Source: Patescibacteria group bacterium
GTDB lineage: Bacteria; Patescibacteriota; Minisyncoccia; Phycocordibacterales; UBA12079
Direction of reading: 5' to 3'
DNA length: 45,995 nucleotides
NCBI GenBank assembly: GCA_018817595.1
Contig: JAHITU010000002.1
Span: 1 to 45,995 of the forward strand
Under the pieces are notes generated by a model. It made no database searches, was not told the DNA's origin, and worked only from the letters and a program-made list of their open reading frames with translations. The translations under genes and the position numbers were made by a program. Below are positions 7,901 to 14,564 of the stretch, piece after piece (position 1 is the first letter of the stretch; every line of letters starts with the position of its first letter).

Positions 7901-10039
7901 GCCGGTAAAGCTATACGAACAGGTGGTAATAATAACATATTGATAGGACATCAAGCCGGAGATAGTATTACAACTGGAGCTAGTAATATTCTAATCGGAT
8001 ATAATATAGACACTCCTGCAGTTGATACTTCTAATCATTTAAACATCGGAAATGCTATTTACGGGGATTTAAGTTCAGGCAACGTCGGAATCGGCACAAC
8101 CACCCCTCAATCTCTCTTACACTTAGGCGGAACACCGGGGATTTTGAGCAGTGGTTTAACTTTTGGAGATGGTGATACTGGGTTTTATGAGAGTTCAGAT
8201 GATGTTGTAGTAATTCATCAGGGTGGTACAGATAAATGGTCAATGACAAATGGGAAAGTATCTGCAACTGACTTTAAAACAACGAGTCCTAATACTGGCT
8301 TTTGGTTAAACAATAATGTTGGTACGTCAATTTTTAGTGGAGGAACTGGAATAGTTAATTATCACGCAACAGTTGCACATAATTTCAAGGATAACTATGC
8401 TGGAAACTCTGTTATGTACATTAATTCAACTTCTGGCAACGTTGGAATTGGGACGACTACTCCTCAAGGATTATTTGCTGTAGCCACCTCAACCAACGCC
8501 TCTTTCTTTGTTGTAGACGACCAAACAGGGAACATCGGAATGGGAATAGATAATCCATCCTACCAATTACAACTTTCAACAGACTCAGCCGCAAAACCAG
8601 GAACAGCTACATGGACAGTCGATTCCGATGAAAGACTAAAGAATGTTAATGGAGACTTTACTCGTGGTTTGTCAGCTTTAGAAGGGCTTTATCCATCTTA
8701 CTTTAATTACAAACCAGACAACGAAAGAGGAATTCCATCTAATAGGGAATATGTAGGATTAATCGCTCAAGATGTTCAAAAGGTAATTCCCGAAGCAGTC
8801 AAAGAAGGAAAAGACGGTTTCCTTTCAGTTGAATCTGATCCGATTTTCTGGACAATGTTGAATGCTATTAAAGAGTTAGCTTTGAAAGTTGGCTCTGATA
8901 ATATCTCTTATAGTAAAGATACTTTGCAGGTATTAAACGACACTGGAGAACCTCAAATGAAATTGGCCTATGATCAAGAAAACTTGGCTGAATTTAAAGT
9001 GTCTGCAGTAGGGGATTTGTCTATAAGTACTGCTGGAAAAGATATTCGTTTACCTGATGATAATATGCAAATCTGTTCAGGGGGAGCTTGCCCAACAATT
9101 TCAACTCCTCAATCAGTCGTCTCTGCGAGGAGTGGAGAGGTACGCAATGACAAAGCAGTCCAGAATTTCGAAAAATTAACTAGAGGAACAGGTAACTTAA
9201 TCGTAGAAAATGTTGCTTATATTAATGGAGCCTTAGGAGTGGGAACCCCTGCCCCAGGCAGAATAATGGATGTTTACGAATCTCAATCCGATCCACAAAT
9301 GAGGATTTCTTATGACGATGATTTGTATTCTGAATTTAATGTTTCGGCAACAGGGGACTTAACCATTTCTGCATCAGGAGGAGATGTTTCTGTTTTGAAT
9401 GAAAACTTGCGAGTTTGTTCTGATGATGGTTGTCCTTCTGTTGTCAGTCAAATCCAAGACAAGGGTAATTTAGTGGTAGAAAATTCATTGTTGGCATTAG
9501 GTAATGTAGGAATCGGAGGTACAGTTTCTCCTGATTACACCTTAGATGTTCAAGGAACTCTACGAGCCTACGGCATCACCGACGCCTCCGACATCCGCCT
9601 GAAAACAAATATCCGTAATTTGACAAGGGGTCGTTCCCCTTATAGTGAGGTTACGAACGGAGGGGTGCGACCCCTAAGTCAAACTTCAGCCACCCTTCAA
9701 AACATCCAAAAACTTCGTGGTGTAAAATTTGAATGGAAAGACTCCACTTTTGGCACAGGTGATCAAATTGGGTTCATTGCCCAAGAAGTAGAAAAAGTTT
9801 ACCCAGAATTAGTTTCCACAGATAATGACGGTCTTAAATCGGTTCAATACGGAAAATTCACTGCTGTGTTATTAGAAGCTGTAAAAGACTTAATCAATTG
9901 GGGAGAAACTATCGAATATCGTTCTGCTCGCCTAGAAGACAGAACAACTCAATTAGAAAAAGAAAACGCCTCATTAAAACAAAAAACCCAATCCCTAGAA
10001 TCCCGAATCGAAGCCCTAGAAAACATTCTGAGACAATAA
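1979..10039 (+). CDS. Giant secreted fibre/adhesin-like protein with two S74 intramolecular chaperone domains
   Basis: This 2,686-residue protein starts with a signal peptide or anchor (hydrophobic 20-40, likely cut after TLA at about 43) and a Thr/Pro-rich linker. The body is built of repeated GNVGIGTTSP units alternating with beta-roll segments like YadA heads (NNVFIGEQSG type, roughly residues 950-1105 and 1850-2010). Two Peptidase_S74-like domains follow. The SDERLK signature is at 2216-2221 and SDIRLK at 2537-2542, both with the Ser and Lys five residues apart as in the known self-cleaving dyad. The last 40 residues form a coiled coil. S74 domains help trimeric phage fibres fold and then cut themselves off, so I infer a trimeric surface fibre. 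Two REP-like repeats are inserted in frame near the C-terminus. No phage genes adjoin it. Confidence 0.85.
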   Translation: MFKRTFLDKKTKASKLFKPCLGTFVISIFLITLISSPFRFTLADEINPENENKVLTTINETANFVYSFINSIFKKQKTTDEIITKDLTPIIPADKGDKTELNLITTQETQETPTSTIPTETATTPTATNLLQPFIVTTSGITEAEFTRRINILENSLKAEIYRMASQLAPTGSITPESNFQAIALSQIIDNLDLVTISRATITGSTFTGSQATITNLASTDLTTTNLTVSGINNFNGITNLSNASSTQLTVSDKLWLGNLLTTGNTISATNDSGLALYDNASNGIFIEDGGNIGIGSTSPAQKLSVDGNTYITGGLGVGVTTTTAGAIETSGNVIVGGDLQVSGDSMVIGDTISDTLVINSSINSNLIPDLNAMRDMGSPAYYWDDIYTDALYVNNLSAASTTISGTQSSLFTINSDNSTLDTEDMDLVFFRGTVVPNALISWNSGLEKFDFNQPVFFQNDSSTTTVPSLEVRAKAGQTADVLKISDSTGASYLNIDSNGKVGIGTTTLTKQLNLSGGFYVGGTGTSTIENNLQVNGQIQIGTGTAYLTANELSTTGDFTISTQSEDSHLTLQSMGRVGVATSTPWGVLSVEHNGSNAGMPVMVISDEGASNASLMVDWLGNTGVGTNNPSSLFHVGSSTPTYLSGYRDAFFSGDVEIDGNTYFNGATNFSSASSTQLTVSDKSWLGNLLTTSNTISATNDSGVAIYDNASNGIFVQDGGNIGIGTTSPFAKLSVKGAGTTTGINFQTTNSSDTPLVTVLDSGNVGIGTTAPGGKLQVYSANDVDAISVRSGSSGSYAGYSIGRTSIEGYLGIVANTNNFLTGAETGNLVLKSGSSKLLLGTGNSIVMTINSSSNVGIGTTAPSQQLEITGDFEMPNTTFADQSGIIYKGSTPFIHNFNYGLNSGGVTTLGKNLFIGEGAGNLTMGSIATIENHSSGNIGMGFNVLRLLTNGFNNTVIGNSAGINTTTGANNVFIGEQSGLNNTSGQSNVFVGGRSGFSNTTGFSNTGVGYDAGYGLTTARDNTYLGNGAGKSNNTGGYNVVIGKNAGGSSYGGKTYDSNTLIGYNSGYVLDGGNNNTFLGYQTGNSVTSGDSNILIGYDIDTPAVDTSNHLNIGNTIYGDLSSGNVGIGTISPFEKLHVEGNISLGDTVGKEVILFDGVGSDNYGIGTEQYNGLWYTNIYGGTNAGISFRTAGPSGTVLAVIKNSGNVGIGTTSPQSLLHLGGTPGALSSGLTFGDGDTGFYEAADDNLYVTIAGARRGYFGVSGFFGNNNDAFGLMDEASSGTNPTIIPQKLDFDTGIGRADADQLSLIAGGVEGHRISEDAGVITHSLSGNVGIGTTSPFAKLSVKGAGTTTGINFQTTDSADSPLVTVLDSGNVGIGTASPGSSLEIAKNGEPEIRLVRTTDPPVNGLISASIGSYVTGGGINRNNGYIRFIERSASTIPITDLAFGLATFNNQLPYEVMRIANTGNVGIGTTSPQSLLHLGGTPGALSSGLTFGDGDTGFYESADDRIYISINGALRAGFTSNAIFAGTNIDGNPAMMSEVSSPSNPVFVFAGDVDTGLGSAAADQLSLIAGAKEIARLTENTTEQFIINPQADLTGTAAAPSLAFGDGDTGFYESADDIMYVGVGGTNKMFWNNVVFSGTSLTSPQISYTGASATVPVFSYAFDGDTGIGRAAADQLSLIAGGVEGHRISEDAGVITHSLSGNVGIGTTNPITPLHVGYNGSGSIATFARTDAAPSSLELSNASGIFNFNYTGGSGGLRWQLGGVSKLTLDASGNIGIGTTSPFAKLSVKGAGTTTGINFQTTNSSDTPLVTVLDSGNVGIGTDSPNNKIQVQDLINFDDTLQNTSLGKNAGNLGQYNSFIGYEAGKNITSSWNTGVGWKALMSATNAERNSAFGYYSLFSNSSGSRNASFGYVALSSNTTGNYNTAFGSNALTYNQTGSSNVAIGQEAGSGSTGASNISNNVFIGNAAGKAIRTGGNNNILIGHQAGDSITTGASNILIGYNIDTPAVDTSNHLNIGNAIYGDLSSGNVGIGTTTPQSLLHLGGTPGILSSGLTFGDGDTGFYESSDDVVVIHQGGTDKWSMTNGKVSATDFKTTSPNTGFWLNNNVGTSIFSGGTGIVNYHATVAHNFKDNYAGNSVMYINSTSGNVGIGTTTPQGLFAVATSTNASFFVVDDQTGNIGMGIDNPSYQLQLSTDSAAKPGTATWTVDSDERLKNVNGDFTRGLSALEGLYPSYFNYKPDNERGIPSNREYVGLIAQDVQKVIPEAVKEGKDGFLSVESDPIFWTMLNAIKELALKVGSDNISYSKDTLQVLNDTGEPQMKLAYDQENLAEFKVSAVGDLSISTAGKDIRLPDDNMQICSGGACPTISTPQSVVSARSGEVRNDKAVQNFEKLTRGTGNLIVENVAYINGALGVGTPAPGRIMDVYESQSDPQMRISYDDDLYSEFNVSATGDLTISASGGDVSVLNENLRVCSDDGCPSVVSQIQDKGNLVVENSLLALGNVGIGGTVSPDYTLDVQGTLRAYGITDASDIRLKTNIRNLTRGRSPYSEVTNGGVRPLSQTSATLQNIQKLRGVKFEWKDSTFGTGDQIGFIAQEVEKVYPELVSTDNDGLKSVQYGKFTAVLLEAVKDLINWGETIEYRSARLEDRTTQLEKENASLKQKTQSLESRIEALENILRQ
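4136..4285 (+). repeat. Intragenic 150-bp cassette, copy 1
   Basis: A 50-codon block encoding GNIGIGTTSPFAKLSVKGAG and following residues. It recurs nearly identically at 5975-6124 and 7316-7465 within the same gene. The sequences on either side differ, which points to cassette shuffling. Confidence 0.85.
5597..5710 (+). repeat. Intragenic 114-bp cassette, copy 1
   Basis: A 38-codon block encoding GNVGIGTTSPQSLLHLGGTP and following residues up to FYE. It is repeated at 6386-6499 and 8078-8191. Confidence 0.85.
5975..6124 (+). repeat. Intragenic 150-bp cassette, copy 2
   Basis: Same block as 4136-4285. It is preceded by a stretch (about 5908-5974) that also precedes a different cassette near 7034-7100. 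Confidence 0.85.
6386..6499 (+). repeat. Intragenic 114-bp cassette, copy 2
   Basis: Same block as 5597-5710, with almost no substitutions. Confidence 0.85.
7316..7465 (+). repeat. Intragenic 150-bp cassette, copy 3
   Basis: Same block as 4136-4285, followed here by a second YadA-like head segment. Confidence 0.85.
8078..8191 (+). repeat. Intragenic 114-bp cassette, copy 3
   Basis: Same block as 5597-5710. The region just before it (about 7984-8077) repeats 5255-5350. Confidence 0.85.
9118..9167. repeat. REP-like dispersed repeat inserted in frame in the giant gene
   Basis: CGTCTCTGCGAG at the left and AAGCAGTCCAGAATTT at the right match the intergenic copy at 10049-10100. It is translated as about 17 residues (VSARSGEVRNDKAVQNF) between a PTISTPQ segment and TRGTGNLIVEN. 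Confidence 0.85.
9619..9683. repeat. Double palindrome inserted in frame in the second S74 domain
   Basis: Two palindromes, AAGGGG-tcgtt-CCCCTT (9625-9641) and AGGGGT-gcg-ACCCCT (9661-9675), lie between TTTGAC and GTCAAA. The second resembles the RAYT palindrome core. It adds about 20 codons within an otherwise normal NIRNLT...SATLQNIQ region of the chaperone domain. Confidence 0.75.
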
Positions 10040-10048
10040 AAATCTTCC

Positions 10049-10100
10049 CGTCTCTGCGAGGAATGGAGCGTAGCGAAATGACGAAGCAGTCCAGAATTTT
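10049..10100. repeat. REP-like dispersed repeat, just after the giant gene
   Basis: CGTCTCTGCGAGG, GGAGCGTAGCG, then ACGAAGCAGTCCAGAATTT. It lies 10 bp after the stop codon and is one of the cleanest short copies of the family. Confidence 0.8.
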
Positions 10101-10123
10101 AAAAAAATAACCCCAAAACCAAA

Positions 10124-10423
10124 ATGAAATCTGAAAAAATTCCCTGTGTATATATTCTTGCAAACAAAAGGAATGGAACTTTGTACACAGGAGTAACCTC
10201 TAATTTACAAAAGAGGATTTTTGAACATAAAAATAATTTAATTGATGGTTTTACTAAAAAACACAATATTCATAAATTAGTATATTTTGAAACAGGAGAA
10301 TCGATGGAAGGTGCAATCCAAAGAGAAAAACAAATCAAAGGTGGTTCAAGAAAAAATAAACTGAAATTAATTGAAGACAAAAACCCACAATGGAATGATT
10401 TATTTGATAAATTATTTAATTAG
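10124..10423 (+). CDS. GIY-YIG domain protein (YhbQ/UPF0213-like)
   Basis: A 99-residue single-domain GIY-YIG nuclease-fold protein. The motif reads VYILANKRNGTLYTGVTSN, with the conserved arginine in LQKRIFEHK and the conserved acidic helix around MEGAIQREKQIKGGSRKNK. Small stand-alone members are common in bacteria, often in many copies, and are suspected to act on damaged or branched DNA. No specific role is known here. It stands alone between two REP-like repeats. Confidence 0.85.
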   Translation: MKSEKIPCVYILANKRNGTLYTGVTSNLQKRIFEHKNNLIDGFTKKHNIHKLVYFETGESMEGAIQREKQIKGGSRKNKLKLIEDKNPQWNDLFDKLFN

Positions 10424-10428
10424 ATTTC

Positions 10429-10580
10429 TGGATCGCCACGTCAAGAATTTAATTTCTCGGAAATTAAATTCTTTCCTCCCGAAGACGGTTTACCTTCGAC
10501 AAACCGTTACGAAAAACAAAACTTTTCGTCTTTGCGAGCGTAACGCAGTGAAGCGAAACAATCCAGAAATTTATCATCTC
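10429..10580. repeat. Composite REP-like repeat with two internal palindromes
   Basis: It starts TTCTGGATCGCC and ends AACAATCCAGAAATT, so the two outer ends are inverted copies. Inside are a palindrome of AAGAATTTAATTTC with its complement, an ACGGTTT.../AAACCGT palindrome, and the shared module GTTACGAAAA...TTTTCGTC before TTTGCGAG. Confidence 0.8.
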
Positions 10581-10672
10581 TGCAAGAGATACGACAGCTT
10601 GCCCGCCCCTGCCTACCCACGCCTGCTGGCGCGCAGGGGCAGGCAGGGATGAGGAGGGAAGCAATCTCTTCA
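10581..10672. repeat. GC-rich palindromic repeat
   Basis: CCTGCCTACCCACGCCTGC and its near-complement around 10625-10648 form a strong GC-rich hairpin, flanked by TCTCTGCAAGAGAT and GAAGCAATCTCTTC. It contrasts sharply with the AT-rich surroundings. The CCTGCCTG/CAGGCAGG module also occurs at 32826-32846 and 35551-35570. Confidence 0.65.
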
Positions 10673-10716
10673 TAAACTATTTCTCAATATCCCCATATTT
10701 AGTATTAAATATTTTA

Positions 10717-10725
10717 TGCTAAAAT
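10717..10725 (+). promoter_or_regulatory. Extended -10 promoter of the toxin-antitoxin pair
   Basis: TGCTAAAAT, an extended -10 element. The toxin ATG at 10732 is only 7 bases beyond it, so the message is probably leaderless. The same TGCTAAAAT occurs at 25871 and 38153. Confidence 0.6.
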
Positions 10726-10731
10726 ATATTT

Positions 10732-11046
10732 ATGGAAACAAAAATAATATTTTTTGATGAATCTATAAAAAAATTTATTTCTAAATTAGAAAAAAGCACC
10801 ATTGCCAAGGTTCTTAAAACAATAGATCTTTTAGAAAAATTTAATTTTAAATTAGGATTACCTCACTCAAAGAAAATTGATAAAAATTTGTTCGAATTAA
10901 GAATTTATGGACAGCAGAAGATTCGTATATTTTATGCTTTTTATAAAGAAGATATATTTTTATTGCATATTTTTGTTAAAAAGACGAACAAGATACCTTT
11001 AAATGAATTAAAATTAGCTAATTCAAAATTAAAACAATTGCAATGA
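10732..11046 (+). CDS. RelE/HigB-like toxin (Gp49 / DUF891 type)
   Basis: A 104-residue protein of the phage-derived Gp49-like branch of the RelE/ParE fold. Supporting segments are LPHSKKIDKNLFELRIYG, QQKIRIFYAFYKED and IFLLHIFVKKTNKIPLNEL. Such toxins cleave mRNA on the ribosome. An Xre antitoxin gene follows directly, giving the toxin-first order typical of higBA. No truncation is seen. Confidence 0.85.
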   Translation: METKIIFFDESIKKFISKLEKSTIAKVLKTIDLLEKFNFKLGLPHSKKIDKNLFELRIYGQQKIRIFYAFYKEDIFLLHIFVKKTNKIPLNELKLANSKLKQLQ

Positions 11047-11072
11047 TATCACATATATGTTATATTAATATT

Positions 11073-11339
11073 ATGAATGAATATAAACAATTTAAAAAAG
11101 AAATATTGAAAGATAAGGAGGTTAAAAAAGAGTACGAAAAACTTGGTGTAGAGTTTACTTTGATTGAAAAGATTATTGAAGAAAGAATAAAAAAAGGTTT
11201 AACTCAAAAAGATTTAGCTAAAGCTATTGGTACAAAACAATCAGCTATTTCAAGATTTGAATCTGGAGATAGTAATCCTACTTTAGCTTTTATTGGAAAA
11301 GTTTCCAATATTTTAGGTCTAAAATTAAGTTTAGAATAG
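11073..11339 (+). CDS. Xre-family HTH antitoxin
   Basis: An 88-residue protein with a C-terminal helix-turn-helix (LTQKDLAKAIGTKQSAISRF, then ESGDSNPTL). It would neutralise the upstream toxin and repress the operon. The start at 11073 gives MNEYKQFKKEIL, which looks like the family's usual beginning. An upstream in-frame ATG at 11043 overlaps the toxin stop (ATGA) and could allow translational coupling, so the true start is uncertain. Confidence 0.87.
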   Translation: MNEYKQFKKEILKDKEVKKEYEKLGVEFTLIEKIIEERIKKGLTQKDLAKAIGTKQSAISRFESGDSNPTLAFIGKVSNILGLKLSLE

Positions 11340-11455
11340 ATAATAAAAAATCAAAACCCCGCCGAAGCGGAGTTTCTCGGAGCTTCCAAAGAAGCACTAA
11401 TAACTAAATAATAACAAAGCTCAAAAAAAAAGCAAGTTAATTTAATTTTAAACCA

Positions 11456-11530
11456 ATGAAAAAAAATCCTAACCCTCCTACTCCTAATATTTATCCTCTC
11501 AACCACCACCTCTATTTTTCCGTCTTTGCG
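11456..11530 (+). pseudogene. Remnant of a secreted-protein gene (signal peptide only), cut by a repeat
   Basis: An ATG at 11456 is followed by eight As. If one A is removed, the frame reads MKK followed by ILTLLLLIFILSTTTSIFPS, a convincing signal peptide. It then runs directly into CGTCTTTGCGA and the 91-bp hairpin element at 11532. I infer that the gene lost its body to repeat insertion and acquired a frameshift in the A tract. Confidence 0.4.
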
Positions 11531-11531
11531 A

Positions 11532-11622
11532 CCCAGCACTTTGAATTAAGCTATTTACTTTAGTTTAAATTATTATTTATTTCTTTATAAACTTTATTTA
11601 TACTATATAACAAAGTGCTGGG
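11532..11622. repeat. 91-bp hairpin element (MITE-like), copy B
   Basis: Ends CCCAGCACTTTG and CAAAGTGCTGGG, exactly the same length as copy A but with a different AT-rich interior. It is preceded by CGTCTTTGCGA. Confidence 0.65.
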
Positions 11623-11711
11623 GAATCATTCCCTTTCCGTCTCAAATTCCGTCTTCGCGAGCGATAGCGCGGCGACCCAGAGTTTCATCGCGACCGTTTA
11701 AATAATTACCA

Positions 11712-11739
11712 TAACTATTCCAATCGATTGGAATAGTTA
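11712..11739. repeat. 28-bp perfect palindrome with CCAATCGATTGG core
   Basis: TAACTATTCCAATC and its exact inverse complement meet without a spacer. A shortened version (core plus right arm) is at 22703-22721 between dut and the glycosylase gene. Confidence 0.6.
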
Positions 11740-11750
11740 AACAATATCGA

Positions 11751-11786
11751 CACTTGGATCAAGAAGGTCCAAGTGATTTTGTTTTT
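11751..11786. terminator. Hairpin of the CACTTGGA family followed by T-rich DNA
   Basis: CACTTGGA (11751-11758) pairs with TCCAAGTG (11768-11775) and is followed by ATTTTGTTTTTT. The same stem core is used by terminators after trpS, the split membrane gene and aspS. Confidence 0.55.
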
Positions 11787-11818
11787 TACGATTTATCTTT
11801 AATAATTCGTCTTTGCAA

Positions 11819-11913
11819 CCCAGCACTTTGTTTTAATGGTATAAATAATAACTTATAAGAAATAAATAACATTTTATAAAACAAAAATAAACACTTTAAT
11901 TCAAGGTGCTGGG
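11819..11913. repeat. 95-bp hairpin element (MITE-like), copy C
   Basis: Ends CCCAGCACTTTG and CAAGGTGCTGGG (one change from copies A and B), preceded by GTCTTTGCAA. The rest of 11340-12164 holds only the elements listed and AT-rich leader DNA. Confidence 0.65.
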
Positions 11914-12010
11914 GGAACCCACACCTACAGGTGGTTTAAAAACAGTTTATTTTTAAACAAAAACCATTTAATTTCACTTAATTTAAAGATTTTAAAATAT
12001 AATAAAAAAA

Positions 12011-12019
12011 TGTTATAAT
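12011..12019 (+). promoter_or_regulatory. Candidate extended -10 promoter for the Ig-like surface protein
   Basis: TGTTATAAT at 12011-12019. A second TATAAT lies at 12081-12086, closer to the gene. Either could start a leader of 70-140 bases. Confidence 0.4.
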
Positions 12020-12164
12020 ATAAGCGTTTTAGAGGGTTTAGTTATCCACTAAAATGTTTATTTTTATCTATATTTTTTGATATAATATTTATATTAAAGG
12101 AAGAGAATATCTCTGAGTATCACTTTATATTTAAAGAAAAATATACCTATAAATTAGGTTAATT

Positions 12165-14564
12165 ATGCTAAATAACTTTATAGAGATAATTAAAAATACT
12201 GTAATCACTACCGTTGGTTTGATAGTAGGGTTATTTGGTGTTGATAACACTGATTTTCTTAAAGCTACTGATGTCAATTTGCAGACAGCTCAAGAACAAG
12301 CAATTAATCTAAGTGATTTTTCACAAGCAAATATTTTAGAAGCTGTAAGTGGTGAAACTCCTGCCATAATTGACGAAACAATAACAACCACTTCAGAAGA
12401 ATCTCAAACAACTGAAACAGTTCCAGTTACAACAACTACTCAAGACGGAACAGAATATTTTGTCAAAGAAAATATTCCATCTGCTATTTTTGCTCGGCCA
12501 GAATCATTAATTACAAAAGCAGTAAAAGTAGAAGAAAAATTAATTACTTTAGGAGAAGGAGCCAGTGAAGACACACGAGCTATTAATCCTATTAAATCAA
12601 CTATTACCAAAAAAGAAATCGATGTTGCAAAAATACTAAATACAGATTTTGATAAATTTGATTCTAAATTACAAATTACCGAAATTACTGAGGATGAAAA
12701 TAATTTTTATGTGTCATATCAATATGTAACTCTTGCCATAGAAAACAGAGTTTGGGATGAATTTATAAGAGAAAAAAATATCAGTATTGCCAAAAATATT
12801 CTGAATGGAAAAGATCTAAGTGAATATTTATCTGAAGAATTAGCAGAAGTAATCGACACAGAAATTGTTTATTTAAAAGAAGTCCAAGAAATACAAAAAA
12901 TTAAAAAAGCCAAAGCAGACAAGCTTGCCCAAGCAGAAACAAAGAAAAGAACAGTGGCATCAGCTTATTCTTCTTTGATTGGAAAAGTTCTTCAAGTTGA
13001 AGAAAGTGAATTTGGTGATTTCGAACCTATTGTTAAACCACAGATTAAAGAAACAACTATTATCTCAGATATTGTGATTGGTGGAGAGACCACAACTACT
13101 ACAACTACTGCAACAACAACCGAAACAACTGCTACAACTACTCCTGTTGTAGAAACCACAGTTGAAGACAAAGTAACATCAAATGGAGTAGTAGATAATC
13201 AAGCCCCACTAATTGTAATTCAAGGAAATAATCCTGCTTTAATCCAAATCGGTTCAAGTTATGTTGATTTAGGTGCAAGGGTTAGTGATAACATAAGTGA
13301 AGGGTTAGGAGTTAATATTGGGGGTGATGTAGTTGATACAGAAACTAAGGGGTCCTACTTCGTAGTTTATTCAGCTACTGATGAAGCTGGAAATACAGCG
13401 ACAGCCACAAGAGAAGTAATCGTTTATGATTACGGACTTGTACCAGATGTAGAGCAAGTAGTTGACACAACACCTATTGGAACAGTAGAAACAACAACTT
13501 TAACCCCCGCAGAAGAGGAGGAAATAATCACAACTCCTACAGAAACAGAAGAAGCAACCATAACTCCAGAAGAAGTTGCTACAACTACCCTTAATGAAGA
13601 AATTGCAATCACAACTCCTCAGGTAGGAATTATTGAAAATATATTAGAGGTAGCAACTAATGTTATCGATACTTCAGCAGAAGCTGTTCAAGAAACAATT
13701 GATGTGGCTGTCGAAGTTACTGTTGATACTATTGATACTTCAGCAGAGGCTGTTCAAGAAACAGTTGATACTGCATTTGAGACCACTGCTGAAGTAATTG
13801 GGGACAGTGTTAATGCTGTGATTGAAACTACATCTGAAGTGGCCGAACAAGTAACTGCTATGATATTGTCTATAAATATAAGGGAGTTACTTGGAAATAT
13901 TGGAGCCGCAGGAGATGGACAAATTACTCAAGTTTTCACTAATAGCTTAGATAAATCTGGCGAGGTTGTTTACAGAAATATCAATAAAATAATAAACAAA
14001 ACCAAAGAATTTATATTTGACTTAATAGATTTATCACCTTTTGTTTTAGAAGAAACCTCTAGTCCTGTTACTGAAGGAGAAATCAATATAGCTCAAATAT
14101 TAAGTACAGGAATTTATGGAATAATTGGTAATATGGCAGATAGTTCTTATGGTGCTTTCAATTTTATTTGGAAAAGGATTAAAAACTTTTCAGGAGATAA
14201 TTCTTTAGAGACTGATGAAAATGTTGGAACAATTGTTGAAAGTGTTTCAGATATTTCCTTAAATGAAGATAGTGAAAAAAATACTTTTGTTAGATTTATT
14301 ATTTTTTCAGCAGGAGAAGCTAAGAGAATTGTTTTAAACACTTTCGAAAAAATATCAGGAGGTAACTCTTTAGCTTCTATAAAATACTCTAACAAGGAAT
14401 TTGTTTTGGAAGAAATGCAAGAAAATGATGCAAGTAAAATGGAAATATTAAAAAATAAAATATCTGATTTTTCAAATATTATGAAAGATGGTTTTTCAAA
14501 AACTAAAGAATTTTTTAAAGAAACAAGTCCCACTATTAGATTTAAAGAAATAGAAAATGAATAA
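12165..14564 (+). CDS. Large surface protein with one Ig-like (DUF5011-type) domain
   Basis: A 799-residue protein with a hydrophobic N-terminal stretch (about 10-26, VITTVGLIVGLFGV) that can be a signal or anchor. An alpha-helical lysine/glutamate-rich region (about 150-270) is followed by a Thr/Glu linker and an Ig-like domain at roughly 345-420. That domain has NQAPLIVIQGNNPALIQIG, YVDLGARVSDN and YSATDEAGNTATATREVIV, the usual DUF5011 pattern. A long Thr/Glu/Val-rich stretch holds the repeat VIDTSAEAVQETIDVAVE and its near copy. Probably exported and cell-surface; ligand unknown. Its last 8 bases overlap gap. Confidence 0.75.
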   Translation: MLNNFIEIIKNTVITTVGLIVGLFGVDNTDFLKATDVNLQTAQEQAINLSDFSQANILEAVSGETPAIIDETITTTSEESQTTETVPVTTTTQDGTEYFVKENIPSAIFARPESLITKAVKVEEKLITLGEGASEDTRAINPIKSTITKKEIDVAKILNTDFDKFDSKLQITEITEDENNFYVSYQYVTLAIENRVWDEFIREKNISIAKNILNGKDLSEYLSEELAEVIDTEIVYLKEVQEIQKIKKAKADKLAQAETKKRTVASAYSSLIGKVLQVEESEFGDFEPIVKPQIKETTIISDIVIGGETTTTTTTATTTETTATTTPVVETTVEDKVTSNGVVDNQAPLIVIQGNNPALIQIGSSYVDLGARVSDNISEGLGVNIGGDVVDTETKGSYFVVYSATDEAGNTATATREVIVYDYGLVPDVEQVVDTTPIGTVETTTLTPAEEEEIITTPTETEEATITPEEVATTTLNEEIAITTPQVGIIENILEVATNVIDTSAEAVQETIDVAVEVTVDTIDTSAEAVQETVDTAFETTAEVIGDSVNAVIETTSEVAEQVTAMILSINIRELLGNIGAAGDGQITQVFTNSLDKSGEVVYRNINKIINKTKEFIFDLIDLSPFVLEETSSPVTEGEINIAQILSTGIYGIIGNMADSSYGAFNFIWKRIKNFSGDNSLETDENVGTIVESVSDISLNEDSEKNTFVRFIIFSAGEAKRIVLNTFEKISGGNSLASIKYSNKEFVLEEMQENDASKMEILKNKISDFSNIMKDGFSKTKEFFKETSPTIRFKEIENE

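Noticed and set aside
1979-10039. Prophage tail-fibre region
   Set aside because: S74 and baseplate-J-like domains occur, but there are no capsid, terminase, portal, tail-tube or integrase genes, and housekeeping genes lie on both sides. Such proteins are typical chromosomal surface proteins in CPR genomes.
10371-10673. Open frames on both strands after the GIY-YIG gene
   Set aside because: They are translations of the composite REP-like and GC-rich palindromic repeats.
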